A DNA stretch of 64,000 bases from Echinicola sp. 20G. Its GTDB lineage: Bacteria > Bacteroidota > Bacteroidia > Cytophagales > Cyclobacteriaceae. The notes below the pieces were generated by a model that saw only the letters and a program-made list of their open reading frames with translations, did no database searches and was not told the origin of the DNA. The position numbers were made by a program, and so were the translations under genes. Position 1 is the first letter of the stretch. Each line of letters opens with the position of its first letter. The stretch is from positions 3,106,501 to 3,170,500 of the forward strand of contig NZ_AP024154.1 of NCBI RefSeq assembly GCF_015533855.1, written 5' to 3'. Below, piece after piece: positions 9,530 to 18,793 of the stretch.

Positions 9530-11983
9530 ATGAAGCTTTTCATAAAAAAATATCAACCAATGCACCATGCTTTTTTATCAAGCTTGGTTTTGGCATTTTC
9601 AATTTTTATGCTTCAGTCTTGTTCAGAAAAGGAAGTGGCTCATTCAGCAGATGATGGTACTTCAAATTTCAAAGGGAAAATTGAACTCGATATTCGGGAT
9701 TCTGAATCGGACTGGTCAGCATATACACCTAAAAGTGCCCCAGAAGGAGCACCCAATATCCTATTTGTTTTGTATGATGATACAGGCTTAGGGGCATGGT
9801 CTGCCTATGGTGGAGCCATTAATATGCCCACTTTGGATAGATTGGCTGCCAATGGTTTGACCTATACACAATGGCATACCACGGCATTGTGCTCACCAAC
9901 CCGTTCAACCATCCTTACCGGGAGAAACCACCACTTAAATGGTATGGCATCTATTACAGAGACTGCGGATGGGTACCCGGGATCTAATGGTCGTGTCCCT
10001 GATGACTGTGCCCCTTTTGCTCAGATTTTAAGGGATAATGGCTGGAGTACATTTTGGATAGGTAAAAATCATAATGTCCCTGAGCAGGACGTAGCACCAG
10101 GAGGAAGTCGTTCTGAGTGGCCTACTCAAATTGGGTTTGACCGTTTTTACGGATTTTTAGGAGGTGAAACCAATAACTGGTACCCGGACTTGGTAGAAGA
10201 CAATCACTTCATTGAAGCCCCTGCTACTCCGGAAGAAGGTTATCACCTCTCGAAAGATTTGGCAGACCAGGCCATTAAAATGATTCGTGATAAAAACGCC
10301 ACCAATCCTTCCAAGCCTTTTTATATGTGGTTTAATCCAGGAGCAAACCATGCCCCGCACCATTCTCCAGCAGAATATACTGCCAAGTATAAGGGGAAGT
10401 TTGATGAGGGCTATGACGCTTATCGTCACTGGGTGGTAAAGCGGATGAAAGAAAAAGGGATCATTCCTGAGGATACAGATATGGCTGACTTTAATCCCAT
10501 GCCTGAAGATATGGCCAATCCTGCTGATTATGTTCGTCCATGGGATGAGCTGAGTGATGATGAGAAAAAATTATTCTCAAGAATGGCCGAAGTATATGCG
10601 GGTTTTTCCGAATATACCGATGCACAAGTGGGACGAATCATCGATTATTTAGAGGAAACGGGCCAATTGGAAAATACGATAGTGATCTATGCTGCGGATA
10701 ATGGCGCCTCAGGTGAAGGAAGTCCCAATGGCTCTGTAAATGAAAATAAGTTCTTTAACGGTTATCCTGATAGCATGGAGGAAAACTTGAAATATTTGGA
10801 GGTTTTAGGAGGTCCGGAAACATACAATCACTTCCCTACAGGCTGGGCAGCAGGTTTTTCCGCGCCATTTAAAATGTTCAAACGCTACTCTCAATATGCT
10901 GGTGGCACAAATGATCCATTGGTAATTTCATGGCCAAAAGGAATTAAAGCGAAAGGTGAAATTCGCCACCAATATCACCATTCAGTAGATATTGTGCCTA
11001 CCTTATTGGAAGTTTGTGGTGTAGAAATGCCTGAGGTATATAATGGCGTGAAACAAACCCCTCTTTCAGGAGTCTCCATGGCATATACTTTTGATGCAGA
11101 ACCTGATGCTCCGACTCAAAAAGAGGTTCAATATTTTGCCATGTTGGGCACTCGGGGAGTCTGGAAAGATGGTTGGAAGGCCGTGGCTGTCCATTCACCA
11201 TTATCCGGTAAAAGTAATTTTGATGAAGACGTTTGGGAGCTCTATAACGTGGCTGAAGACAGGTCTGAAACCCATAATTTAGCTGAAGACCATCCGGAAA
11301 AATTGCAGGAATTAATTGATGAGTGGTTTCACCAAGCTGAGATTAACAAAGTGCTACCATTGGATGATAGAAGTGCTGCGGAAATTTTGGGAACAGAAAG
11401 GCCTTCACAGGAGAAACCAAGAGATCGCTATATTTATTATCCAAATACGGCTCCAGTACCTGAGGGCGTTGCAGTAAATATTCGTGGGCGTAATTACAAA
11501 ATCTTGGCGAATGTGGAAATTACTGATGCCAATGCGTCTGGGGTGATTTTCGCCCATGGGTCCAGGTTTGGAGGCCATTCCCTATTTATCAAGAATGGCC
11601 AGTTGAACTATGTATATAACTTTTTGGGGATAACGGAACAAAGTTTTAAAAGCACACAAAAGTTAAAACCGGGTAAATACACCCTTGGGATGGAGTTTGT
11701 TAGGGAAGAAGCTGGGCAATATGGAGAGTCTATTGGAAATATGAAACTTTATATTGATGAAGAAGTAGTAGATGAAGGCCCGATGAAAACCCAGCCAGCC
11801 AAATTTACACTTTCTGGAGATGGATTATGTGTGGGCTATGATAGTGGAGATGCTGTAAGCAGTCAATACGAATCTCCTGGGACTTTTAAAGGAGGTACGA
11901 TTAGAGGTGTAGGTGTAACCGTAGAAGGCAAGCCATATATTGACTTGGAAGCAGAAGCTAAAAGAATGATGATGACTCAGTAA
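9530..11983 (+). CDS. Arylsulfatase, S1 family (AtsA-like), lipoprotein
   Basis: 817 residues. N-terminal signal with lipobox 'MLQSC' (Cys31) predicts a membrane-anchored lipoprotein. The sulfatase domain starts near residue 74: metal-binding Asp pair 'YDDTG' (83-84); formylglycine motif C-S-P-T-R (Cys121, bases 9890-9892); 'GKNHN' lysine/histidine motif; second metal site 'AADNGASGEG'. The ~200-residue C-terminal extension after about residue 620 has a beta-sandwich look and is typical of the large AtsA-like (S1_4-type) branch. Reaction: hydrolysis of sulfate esters after Cys is converted to formylglycine by FGE or anSME, neither of which is encoded here. It is a single gene, followed by a perfect palindromic terminator shared with the convergent GH95-like gene. 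The substrate cannot be read from the sequence. Confidence 0.92.
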   Translation: MKLFIKKYQPMHHAFLSSLVLAFSIFMLQSCSEKEVAHSADDGTSNFKGKIELDIRDSESDWSAYTPKSAPEGAPNILFVLYDDTGLGAWSAYGGAINMPTLDRLAANGLTYTQWHTTALCSPTRSTILTGRNHHLNGMASITETADGYPGSNGRVPDDCAPFAQILRDNGWSTFWIGKNHNVPEQDVAPGGSRSEWPTQIGFDRFYGFLGGETNNWYPDLVEDNHFIEAPATPEEGYHLSKDLADQAIKMIRDKNATNPSKPFYMWFNPGANHAPHHSPAEYTAKYKGKFDEGYDAYRHWVVKRMKEKGIIPEDTDMADFNPMPEDMANPADYVRPWDELSDDEKKLFSRMAEVYAGFSEYTDAQVGRIIDYLEETGQLENTIVIYAADNGASGEGSPNGSVNENKFFNGYPDSMEENLKYLEVLGGPETYNHFPTGWAAGFSAPFKMFKRYSQYAGGTNDPLVISWPKGIKAKGEIRHQYHHSVDIVPTLLEVCGVEMPEVYNGVKQTPLSGVSMAYTFDAEPDAPTQKEVQYFAMLGTRGVWKDGWKAVAVHSPLSGKSNFDEDVWELYNVAEDRSETHNLAEDHPEKLQELIDEWFHQAEINKVLPLDDRSAAEILGTERPSQEKPRDRYIYYPNTAPVPEGVAVNIRGRNYKILANVEITDANASGVIFAHGSRFGGHSLFIKNGQLNYVYNFLGITEQSFKSTQKLKPGKYTLGMEFVREEAGQYGESIGNMKLYIDEEVVDEGPMKTQPAKFTLSGDGLCVGYDSGDAVSSQYESPGTFKGGTIRGVGVTVEGKPYIDLEAEAKRMMMTQ

Positions 11984-12019
11984 AAAACTATATATATTAC
12001 AGATAGACTTAAATTGAAA

Positions 12020-12043
12020 CAGGGCTGCCAATTGGCAGCCCTG
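12020..12043. terminator. Bidirectional intrinsic terminator between convergent genes
   Basis: Perfect 24-base palindrome CAGGGCTGCCAATTGGCAGC + CCTG followed by TTTTTAT on the plus strand. It lies 37 bases after the sulfatase stop and just beyond the stop of the convergent GH95-like gene. The T-run is strong for the plus strand and weaker (TTTCAATTT) for the minus strand. Confidence 0.88.
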
Positions 12044-12055
12044 TTTTTATAATGA

Positions 12056-14347
12056 TTAGTTGCTTTTGAAAACTATATGCTGTGTTTCGTTAGGCTTCAT
12101 CTCCAATGTAAACACTTCTCCTTTTACGAGTGCCTGGCCATTCACCTGACAATCTTCATCAAATGGATTGATGATTTTTAAAGTTCCTCCTTTTTGAGCC
12201 AAAACCTCTGCTTTAACTTCTTTTTTACCTACTTTCTCAGCACTGATTTCAAAGGCTCCTTGGGCCAAAAAACTGTCGAACGAAACCTTATTCCAATCTG
12301 TAGGAACGGCAGGAAACAGCCGGATAAAATCCTCGTGGCTTTGCAGGAGCATTTCCTGCAAGCCAGCCGCAAAGGCAAAGTTTCCTTCCAAAGTAAAAGG
12401 ACGGTATTTGAAATTGGAATACCCCTTTCCAGATTGGTCCCCATTGACATGAAAGCTATTGGGTAGACAAAAACTGGTGGCAAAGATCCTGAGGGTTTCA
12501 GCAGCTCCTGCGCCATCCAACATCCTGGCTTGTACATTAGCTAGCCAGCTGAAAGAATAACCGACCCAGGCTGCAGAGCCAGTGGTGTGGAGGTTGTCCA
12601 CCGTGGTTTTAATAATCTCTTGCGCTTCCTCCCCATCTGACCAATTGATCATGCTTAGTGGGTGGATGGCCATCAAGTGAGAAAAGTGACGATGAGAAGT
12701 AGCTAGTGGTTCTCCAGGAGCCACCATCAAACCTGTTTGGTCAACTGCATAATCTGGCCATTCGGCAAGGATAGTTTTCCATTTCTTTTCATCTTCTTCA
12801 TAACCCAATTCTTTGGCAAGTTCTGAAGCTTTGCTGAACACAAATCGGATATTGGCCAAATCGAAATTCGTTGTATTTCCAAACCAGGCTTTTCGACTGT
12901 TGTTATGGAATTCCGGGGAGGCACTGATAGGTAGCTTCCTAAGACCTTCTTCATCCAATATCGAAACCTCATCCAAGTAAACAGCCACCTCTTTGAACCA
13001 AGGGTAAGCACGTTCTTCCAGAAACACTTTGTCCATACTGTATCGCCAGTGCAAGTAAAAATGATGGGCCAACCAGGCAGAGACAGTAGGACCAAAAGCA
13101 TATTGGATCCAGCCCCCCATAGGTTCTCCTTTAAGGGTGCTTACGCCAGGGACATTGATACCATTGGTTTCAAAATAATTGGAAGTGTAGCTTTTAAAGG
13201 TGGGGTAGTTATTCCAAAGCCAATTCAAATAGCCTTCCCCAAGATCCATGTGGTTAGCCGTATAACATGGCCAATAGCTAAGCTGGGTGTTCAAGTCGTG
13301 GTGGAAATCACCCTTCCAAGGAGGAAGCTTGCCATTATCAGCAGTCCATACTGCTTGAAGGGAAATAGGAGGTGTGTTTTCTCTTGCAGCGGCGCCAAAC
13401 TTATACTGTTCCAAATACCATTGTTTTTGAAGGATACTGTCAGGAACTTGAATGCTGGACTTTTTCCAATACTGGTTCCACCAGGCTTTGTGGCTTACAC
13501 TAACCTTGTCAAATCCAGCAGCTAAGCCATCTTGGGTGAGGTCATGGGAAGTTTGGCTAGCGGTGTTTTCATTGGTACTAATTGACCAGCATCCTTCGAG
13601 GCCATTGGAAGTCTTTTGCCATCTGATCGAAATTTGATACTCAAATCCTTCATGCCCCGATTGGGTGTAAATGACACCGTTTTCAACCTTCTCTATCTTT
13701 CCTTGTGGGTACCCAAGCCTTCTAAGGTCTTGGCCGGTTACAGGATTGGTAGCCTCTGAGCTTTCTTCTAAGCTGTAAGCAGGCATGATCAACTCAGGAA
13801 CAAAGTCAGCAGGATCGACACCTTCGAATTTAAACCATCCTAAAGGCTGCTCTGCATGTACAAAAGTGCTGAGGCTTGCTCCTGACTCCCATTCCACTTT
13901 GCCTAAAGCACTTTCAATCTCCAAAGAGCTGTTTTTGACTTTACCTAAGCTGGTGATATCAAACTCTATCGCACCGCCAGGGATTTTTGAAGGAGCGGGC
14001 GCTTTATTGTAAGGGGCATCAAAAAGGTCTTGGACTTTCTTGTAATCATCTTTTTCCCATTTGTCCAATACCCAGGAAAATTTCCATTCTTCACCTTCTA
14101 GGTTTTTCATTTTTCTCAAATCCCAAAGGCCTACATGGTCCAAGGACATGCGTAATTGGTCGTCTTTCTGCCAGATCAAGGCACCTATTTTCCCATTCCC
14201 CAAAGGAAGACCTTCATCCCATGTGGTGGGTAGGTAATTGAATTTTAATCCGTATGGACTAAGGTTGAGGTTCTTGTTTTCGTCTTTGCTACTTTCAGAA
14301 CATGAAATAATAAAAGCCGATAAAGTAATTAAAAGTAAAATTCTCAT
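12056..14347 (-). CDS. GH95-family glycosidase-like lipoprotein with altered catalytic positions
   Basis: 763 residues. Lipobox 'FIISC' (Cys16). The N-terminal GH95 beta-domain motif 'WDEGLPLGNGKIGALIW' lies at 43-59, an (alpha/alpha)6 catalytic domain at about 290-690, and a short C-terminal beta-domain follows. Aligned by eye to the canonical GH95 protein at 16072-18579, the general-acid Glu is present (Glu479 in 'SASPEF'). The canonical Asn-x-Asn pair is Asp351-Leu-Asn353, and the catalytic-base Asp is Glu654 ('FTLEGNF' instead of 'FQIDGNF'). GH95 enzymes are inverting alpha-L-fucosidases or alpha-L-galactosidases, so these changes suggest a different substrate or altered activity (inference). 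It is convergent with the arylsulfatase and divergent from the DUF4861 gene. Confidence 0.85.
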   Translation of the reverse strand: MRILLLITLSAFIISCSESSKDENKNLNLSPYGLKFNYLPTTWDEGLPLGNGKIGALIWQKDDQLRMSLDHVGLWDLRKMKNLEGEEWKFSWVLDKWEKDDYKKVQDLFDAPYNKAPAPSKIPGGAIEFDITSLGKVKNSSLEIESALGKVEWESGASLSTFVHAEQPLGWFKFEGVDPADFVPELIMPAYSLEESSEATNPVTGQDLRRLGYPQGKIEKVENGVIYTQSGHEGFEYQISIRWQKTSNGLEGCWSISTNENTASQTSHDLTQDGLAAGFDKVSVSHKAWWNQYWKKSSIQVPDSILQKQWYLEQYKFGAAARENTPPISLQAVWTADNGKLPPWKGDFHHDLNTQLSYWPCYTANHMDLGEGYLNWLWNNYPTFKSYTSNYFETNGINVPGVSTLKGEPMGGWIQYAFGPTVSAWLAHHFYLHWRYSMDKVFLEERAYPWFKEVAVYLDEVSILDEEGLRKLPISASPEFHNNSRKAWFGNTTNFDLANIRFVFSKASELAKELGYEEDEKKWKTILAEWPDYAVDQTGLMVAPGEPLATSHRHFSHLMAIHPLSMINWSDGEEAQEIIKTTVDNLHTTGSAAWVGYSFSWLANVQARMLDGAGAAETLRIFATSFCLPNSFHVNGDQSGKGYSNFKYRPFTLEGNFAFAAGLQEMLLQSHEDFIRLFPAVPTDWNKVSFDSFLAQGAFEISAEKVGKKEVKAEVLAQKGGTLKIINPFDEDCQVNGQALVKGEVFTLEMKPNETQHIVFKSN

Positions 14348-14573
14348 TTTATAATTGTTGTATAATGAAAGTAATTTGTTTCATTTTACTTTAATATACA
14401 ACTTTCCACTGAATACTTTGTGCTTTAGGCCTAATTTAAGGTCGGCTCTAAACAGGAAAGAGGCAAAGCCTAACAGTTTGTCCTATTATTTTTAATTATG
14501 GGATGAAAACAGCAATTTTGGTAAAGCGTTTATTTTAGTGCAGTTAATATAATCTTGATCAACTTTTAAAATA

Positions 14574-15791
14574 ATGAATCATAATTTAATGAAAATGAAT
14601 CTACAAAAAGCTTGCTCCCTCATCATCGGTGTATCTATGGGAGTGGCCATGGTCAGTTGCGATACTGAACAAAAGCAGTCTGTCAAAAGCATTACTGTAC
14701 ATAATGAACTTGACTTTGCCCGCCAAGAAGTAGTCGCCATTCCAATGGACGACTTAAGTGGTTTTATTGGTGAGCAAAGCCACAAGGATTTAAGGATCCA
14801 AATGGAAGGTGCAACTGATTACCAAAGGAGCCAATGGATAGATTATGATCAGGACAATAAGCCTGATGAGCTGCTGTTTTTGGCTGAGGTGCCAGCTGGC
14901 GCTTCTGTCAGTTATATCATTAGTATGGACATCGATGCTGTAGTGCCTGAAAGTGATGTGATTGCCTATTCCAGGTTTGTACCTGAAAGGACGGATGATT
15001 ATACCTGGGAAAATGACAAAGTGGCCTTTAGAACTTATGGCCCTACCGGGCAAAAGGAAGCTTTGGCAGGTGTGGCAGGAAGCACCTTGTCCAGTGGTAT
15101 AGATCTGTGGTTGAAGAGGACCGAGCATTCCATTATCGATAAATGGTATGCAGAGCACTTGAAAAGCCCTGGATATTATCATATCGACCATGGTGAAGGC
15201 TTTGATCCATACCATGTGGGAGCAAGCCGAGGTACCGGAGGTAGTGGCATCTGGGCTGAGGATAGTTTGTATGTTTCTGAGAATTATGTCAAATACAATA
15301 CGATTGCCCAAGGGCCTTTGCGGACAGTTTTTGAACTGGAATATGCCGCTTGGAGTCCTTATGAGGTGACAGAGACCAAAAGGATCACGCTTGACCTTGG
15401 TTCCAACTTTTCCAAGTTTGACATTAGCGTGGATTCCAAGGAGCCTCTTCCAAACTATGCCATAGGGATCACCTTACATAACAAAAAAGGTGAATTTAAG
15501 ATTGATGAGGAAACAGGTTGGATCCGTCACTGGGAGCAGATCAAAGATTCCTATGTAGGAGAGGGGATTGTGATGGATGTGGCTGAAATTGATTCAGCTT
15601 TTGCTAGGGAATCAGAAGTAGCTGACCAAAGTAATTTGTTGCTTTTGGCCAAACCTTCCAGTGTGGTTAGTTACTATGCAGGCTTTGCTTGGGTAAAGAG
15701 TGGTCAGGTCAATGCCGTAGAAGACTGGGACAAAATGTTGGAGCAACAAGCGGCTATCATCAAAAGCCCACTCAAAGTGACTATGGAGTAA
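14574..15791 (+). CDS. DUF4861 family lipoprotein
   Basis: 405 residues from the first ATG; ATGs at codons 6 and 8 are plausible alternative starts. The signal peptide ends in 'VAMVSC' (Cys29), a lipobox. The rest matches the DUF4861 layout: an N-terminal beta-rich part with 'VHNELDFARQEVVAIP' and 'PDELLFLAEVPAGAS', then 'WENDKVAFRTYGP', 'YHIDHGEGFDPYHVG' and 'LYVSENYVKYNTIAQGPLR' typical of the family. Members are found in Bacteroidota polysaccharide-degradation loci; no reaction is firmly assigned to this one. It lies between two GH95-type genes and ends in an intrinsic terminator, so it is probably monocistronic. A glycan-processing or lyase-like role is inference only. Confidence 0.8.
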   Translation: MNHNLMKMNLQKACSLIIGVSMGVAMVSCDTEQKQSVKSITVHNELDFARQEVVAIPMDDLSGFIGEQSHKDLRIQMEGATDYQRSQWIDYDQDNKPDELLFLAEVPAGASVSYIISMDIDAVVPESDVIAYSRFVPERTDDYTWENDKVAFRTYGPTGQKEALAGVAGSTLSSGIDLWLKRTEHSIIDKWYAEHLKSPGYYHIDHGEGFDPYHVGASRGTGGSGIWAEDSLYVSENYVKYNTIAQGPLRTVFELEYAAWSPYEVTETKRITLDLGSNFSKFDISVDSKEPLPNYAIGITLHNKKGEFKIDEETGWIRHWEQIKDSYVGEGIVMDVAEIDSAFARESEVADQSNLLLLAKPSSVVSYYAGFAWVKSGQVNAVEDWDKMLEQQAAIIKSPLKVTME

Positions 15792-15813
15792 TTCCCTTGG
15801 GGCTCTAATAATT

Positions 15814-15856
15814 AAAAAGGCAAAATCATCAACGATATGGTTTTGCCTTTTTTATT
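15814..15856 (+). terminator. Intrinsic terminator of the DUF4861 gene
   Basis: Stem AAAAGGCAAAAtCAT / ATGgTTTTGCCTTTT with a short loop, followed by TTTTATTTTT. It starts about 22 bases past the stop codon. Confidence 0.85.
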
Positions 15857-15886
15857 TTTCAATACCTACACTTAATTGCCACTCAC

Positions 15887-15943
15887 CCTAGTTTGCAACA
15901 AGGATGGCTAAGTTCAGGTGTTTTCAATGCTTTGTAGATTAAT
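15887..15943 (+). repeat. Dispersed intergenic repeat, copy A
   Basis: About 57 bases beginning CCTAGTTTGCAACAAGGATG, with the core TGGCTAAGT and TTTTCAATGC. The same skeleton occurs at 19967-20025 (copy B) and, more diverged, at 25404-25460 (copy C). All three lie in the same orientation downstream of a plus-strand gene. No open frame is conserved between them. Confidence 0.65.
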
Positions 15944-16071
15944 CCCGAAGCGTGAAAAATAAAATGGATGAATCATTCCAAAAATTTTGTACTTGATTCT
16001 TTCATTTTATAGCTTGTGCAATCGATTGCTCATTTTGGCAAAAGACTTTTTCGAAAACACTACTTATAGCG

Positions 16072-18579
16072 ATGATAAACCTAAAAAAACTAAATTACCT
16101 GTGCTTGTTGATTTTAGTCAACCTGATCTTATTAGCTTGTGACAAAAAGGAAACCAACTCCACTGCTTTTTCCCATGAAGACTTGAAGCTTTGGTATCAG
16201 CAACCAGCTGAAAATTGGAATGAAGCACTTCCTTTAGGCAATGGAAGGTTGGGAGCCATGATTTATGGAGGCTCAAGTCAAGAACATATTCAATTGAATG
16301 AGGAAACATTTTGGGCTGGTGAGCCCGGCAATAATGTGCTTCCTAAATTGAAAGAGCTTCTTCCTGAGCTTAGGAAAATGATTTTTGAAGGAAGGCATGA
16401 GGAAGCAGAAGCTTTGGCCATGACAGCCCTGCCAAGGCATGCGGCAGAGAACAACAACTATGGAATGCCTTACCAAACCATTGGAGACCTCTTTTTGGAT
16501 TTTAAAGGACATGGTCAAATAGAAGACTATTACAGAGATCTTGACATTGGGAGTGCTGTAGCAACATTTTCTTACAAAACTGAAGGAGTCAATTATCATA
16601 GGGAGTTTTTTACTTCCTTGGAGGACGATGTAATGGTCCTTAAACTAAGTGCAGACCAAGCTGGAGCCATTAGCTTTAGCCTTTCAGCTGACTCACCACA
16701 AAAAACATTTGATGTAAACGTGGCCAATAACCAATTGGTACTTTCTGGGACTTCGGGCAGTGTGGACAATAAAGTAGGGAAGGTCAAATTTAAGGGGGCG
16801 GTAGAAATCAAAACAAAAAATGGAACGCTGACAAAAGGGGAGAAATCCATCGAAATCAGCGGTGCCGATGAAGCCATTGTCCTGATTTCTTTGGGGACTA
16901 ATTTTAAAAATTATGATGAGTTGTCCGATGAAATGCTAAATGAGGCCACAAAAAAACTAGAAGCGGTTCGCAACAGGTCTTATGAAGATATGAAACAGGA
17001 TCATATCGAAAATTACCAACAATACTTCCAGCGAGTCGCTTTGGACTTGGGCGAAACTGAAGCAGCCCAGAAACCTACTGATATAAGGTTGGCTGAATTT
17101 TCCCAAGCGGATGATCCTGCTTTGGTCTCTCTTTATTTTCAATATGGCCGTTATTTATTGATTTCCAGTTCACAACCTGGTGGCCAACCTGCCAATCTTC
17201 AGGGAATTTGGAACAATTTGGTGTCGCCTCCATGGGATAGTAAATACACCATCAATATCAATACGGAAATGAACTATTGGCCAGCAGAGGTGACCAATCT
17301 TTCCGAAATGCATGAGCCCCTGTTTGAAATGATAAGGGATTTGTCGGAGACAGGAAAACAAAGTGCTCAAAAGATGTATGATGCCAGAGGTTGGAACGTG
17401 CACCACAATACGGATTTGTGGAGGATGACCGGCCCAATAGATGGGGCACATTATGGGCTTTGGCCGATGGGGGGAGCATGGCTTTCCCAGCACCTTTGGC
17501 AACATTACCTGTACACGGGAGACCGATCGTTCTTGGAAGAAAATTATGAGGTGATCAAAGGCGCAGCTTTTTTTTACAATGATGTCCTCCAAGAAGAGCC
17601 AGAGACCAAGTGGCAGATTGTGGTGCCGAGCATGTCTCCTGAAAACTCTCATCAGGGAGGGACAACCATCGCGGGTGGGACTACCATGGATAACCAGTTG
17701 GTCTTTGATGTGTTTTCCAATTTTGTTCAGACCGCGCAATTGCTTGACAGGGACAAAGCGCTTGCCTCTGCTGTCCAGGATAAAATAAACCAGCTGGCAC
17801 CGATGCAGATTGGCCATTGGGGACAATTGCAGGAATGGATGCATGACTGGGATGACCCTTCCGATGGGCATCGCCATGTATCCCATCTTTATGGTTTGTA
17901 TCCAAGCAATCAAATTTCCCCTTTTCAACATCCCCAACTTTTTGAGGCTGCCAAGACCTCTTTGGTGGCAAGGGGCGATAAATCTACCGGCTGGTCCATG
18001 GGGTGGAAGGTAAACCTCTGGGCCCGGTTACTGAATGGCAATAGGGCCTATAAACTGATCCATGATCAACTTACTCCCGCACTTACAGAAGATGGCGAGG
18101 CAGGAGGGACCTATCCGAATTTGTTGGACGCACATCCTCCTTTCCAGATAGATGGTAATTTTGGATGCACTTCGGGTATTGCCGAAATGCTTGTGCAAAG
18201 CCATGATGGGGCTGTCCATCTGCTGCCTGCCTTACCCGAACAATGGAAAGAGGGACATCTTAGTGGTATTAAATTACGGGGAGGCTTTGAACTGGTGTCG
18301 ATGAAATGGCAAGATAGCAAGTTGGTGGAGTTGAAAATCAAATCCAATTTAGGCGGAAACCTTCGTCTGAGGACAGAAAGTCAATTGGATTTGGAAATGG
18401 GAGATTTGGAAATGGCTTCCGGGATCAACCCCAACCCCTTCTTCCAGCTGCCAGAAATCAAAACTCCCCTAGTACATCAAGAAGCTCCGGCTTCAAATTT
18501 GGCCTTGCCGGAGTATCAATTATATGATGTGGCTACTGAAAAGGGAAAGGTGTATTTGTTTCAAAATGCAGGAGGTTGA
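16072..18579 (+). CDS. GH95 alpha-L-fucosidase/alpha-L-galactosidase, lipoprotein
   Basis: 835 residues, full GH95 length. Lipobox 'ILLAC' (Cys23). N-terminal beta-sandwich (about 37-290, 'WNEALPLGNGRLGAMIYGG'), (alpha/alpha)6 barrel (about 330-730) and C-terminal beta-domain. Catalytic set intact by comparison with characterised GH95 fucosidases: Asn395-Ile-Asn397 ('ININTEMNYWPAE'), general acid Glu524 ('PSMSPEN') and base Asp694 ('FQIDGNF'). Reaction: inverting hydrolysis of terminal alpha-linked L-fucose (or L-galactose) from glycans, here at the outer membrane or in the periplasm. Fucosidase and galactosidase specificity cannot be separated by reading alone. It stands after repeat copy A and before the methionine-synthase-like gene. 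Together with the sulfatases it suggests fucose-containing sulfated polysaccharide use. Confidence 0.92.
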   Translation: MINLKKLNYLCLLILVNLILLACDKKETNSTAFSHEDLKLWYQQPAENWNEALPLGNGRLGAMIYGGSSQEHIQLNEETFWAGEPGNNVLPKLKELLPELRKMIFEGRHEEAEALAMTALPRHAAENNNYGMPYQTIGDLFLDFKGHGQIEDYYRDLDIGSAVATFSYKTEGVNYHREFFTSLEDDVMVLKLSADQAGAISFSLSADSPQKTFDVNVANNQLVLSGTSGSVDNKVGKVKFKGAVEIKTKNGTLTKGEKSIEISGADEAIVLISLGTNFKNYDELSDEMLNEATKKLEAVRNRSYEDMKQDHIENYQQYFQRVALDLGETEAAQKPTDIRLAEFSQADDPALVSLYFQYGRYLLISSSQPGGQPANLQGIWNNLVSPPWDSKYTININTEMNYWPAEVTNLSEMHEPLFEMIRDLSETGKQSAQKMYDARGWNVHHNTDLWRMTGPIDGAHYGLWPMGGAWLSQHLWQHYLYTGDRSFLEENYEVIKGAAFFYNDVLQEEPETKWQIVVPSMSPENSHQGGTTIAGGTTMDNQLVFDVFSNFVQTAQLLDRDKALASAVQDKINQLAPMQIGHWGQLQEWMHDWDDPSDGHRHVSHLYGLYPSNQISPFQHPQLFEAAKTSLVARGDKSTGWSMGWKVNLWARLLNGNRAYKLIHDQLTPALTEDGEAGGTYPNLLDAHPPFQIDGNFGCTSGIAEMLVQSHDGAVHLLPALPEQWKEGHLSGIKLRGGFELVSMKWQDSKLVELKIKSNLGGNLRLRTESQLDLEMGDLEMASGINPNPFFQLPEIKTPLVHQEAPASNLALPEYQLYDVATEKGKVYLFQNAGG

Positions 18580-18793
18580 TTTTCAGTTTTTTTGGTTTGG
18601 GCAAAGCAAGCTTTAATGTTATGGTACAGTTGGGCGAAGGAGTGGTCAATGAAAGGCCAAAGTATTTATAACTAAAAAAATCACTGGTTTAAAAGGTGAT
18701 TTATGATGATTATTGGTAAGTTGGGTCGGCACTAGGCCTATTGTCTTAAAAAGCAAAGGTGCTGCTATATTCACTCACAATAAACTCAAAAAA

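Noticed and set aside
13049..13525. 158-codon plus-strand frame inside the minus-strand GH95-like gene
   Set aside because: Shadow of a strongly supported gene; no independent evidence.
17170..17937. 255-codon antisense frame inside the GH95 gene
   Set aside because: The GH95 protein on the plus strand is full-length with all catalytic motifs; the antisense frame has no signal or motif.
18580..18793. Riboswitch ahead of the MetE-like gene
   Set aside because: Only a weak 7-bp hairpin (AAATCAC/GTGATTT) is visible and no SAM or cobalamin riboswitch consensus could be recognised.
18713..18793. N-terminal extension of the MetE-like gene from a TTG
   Set aside because: The extra 27 residues are unlike any MetE family start, and the ATG at 18794 opens directly into the conserved EPIGSIPRP region.
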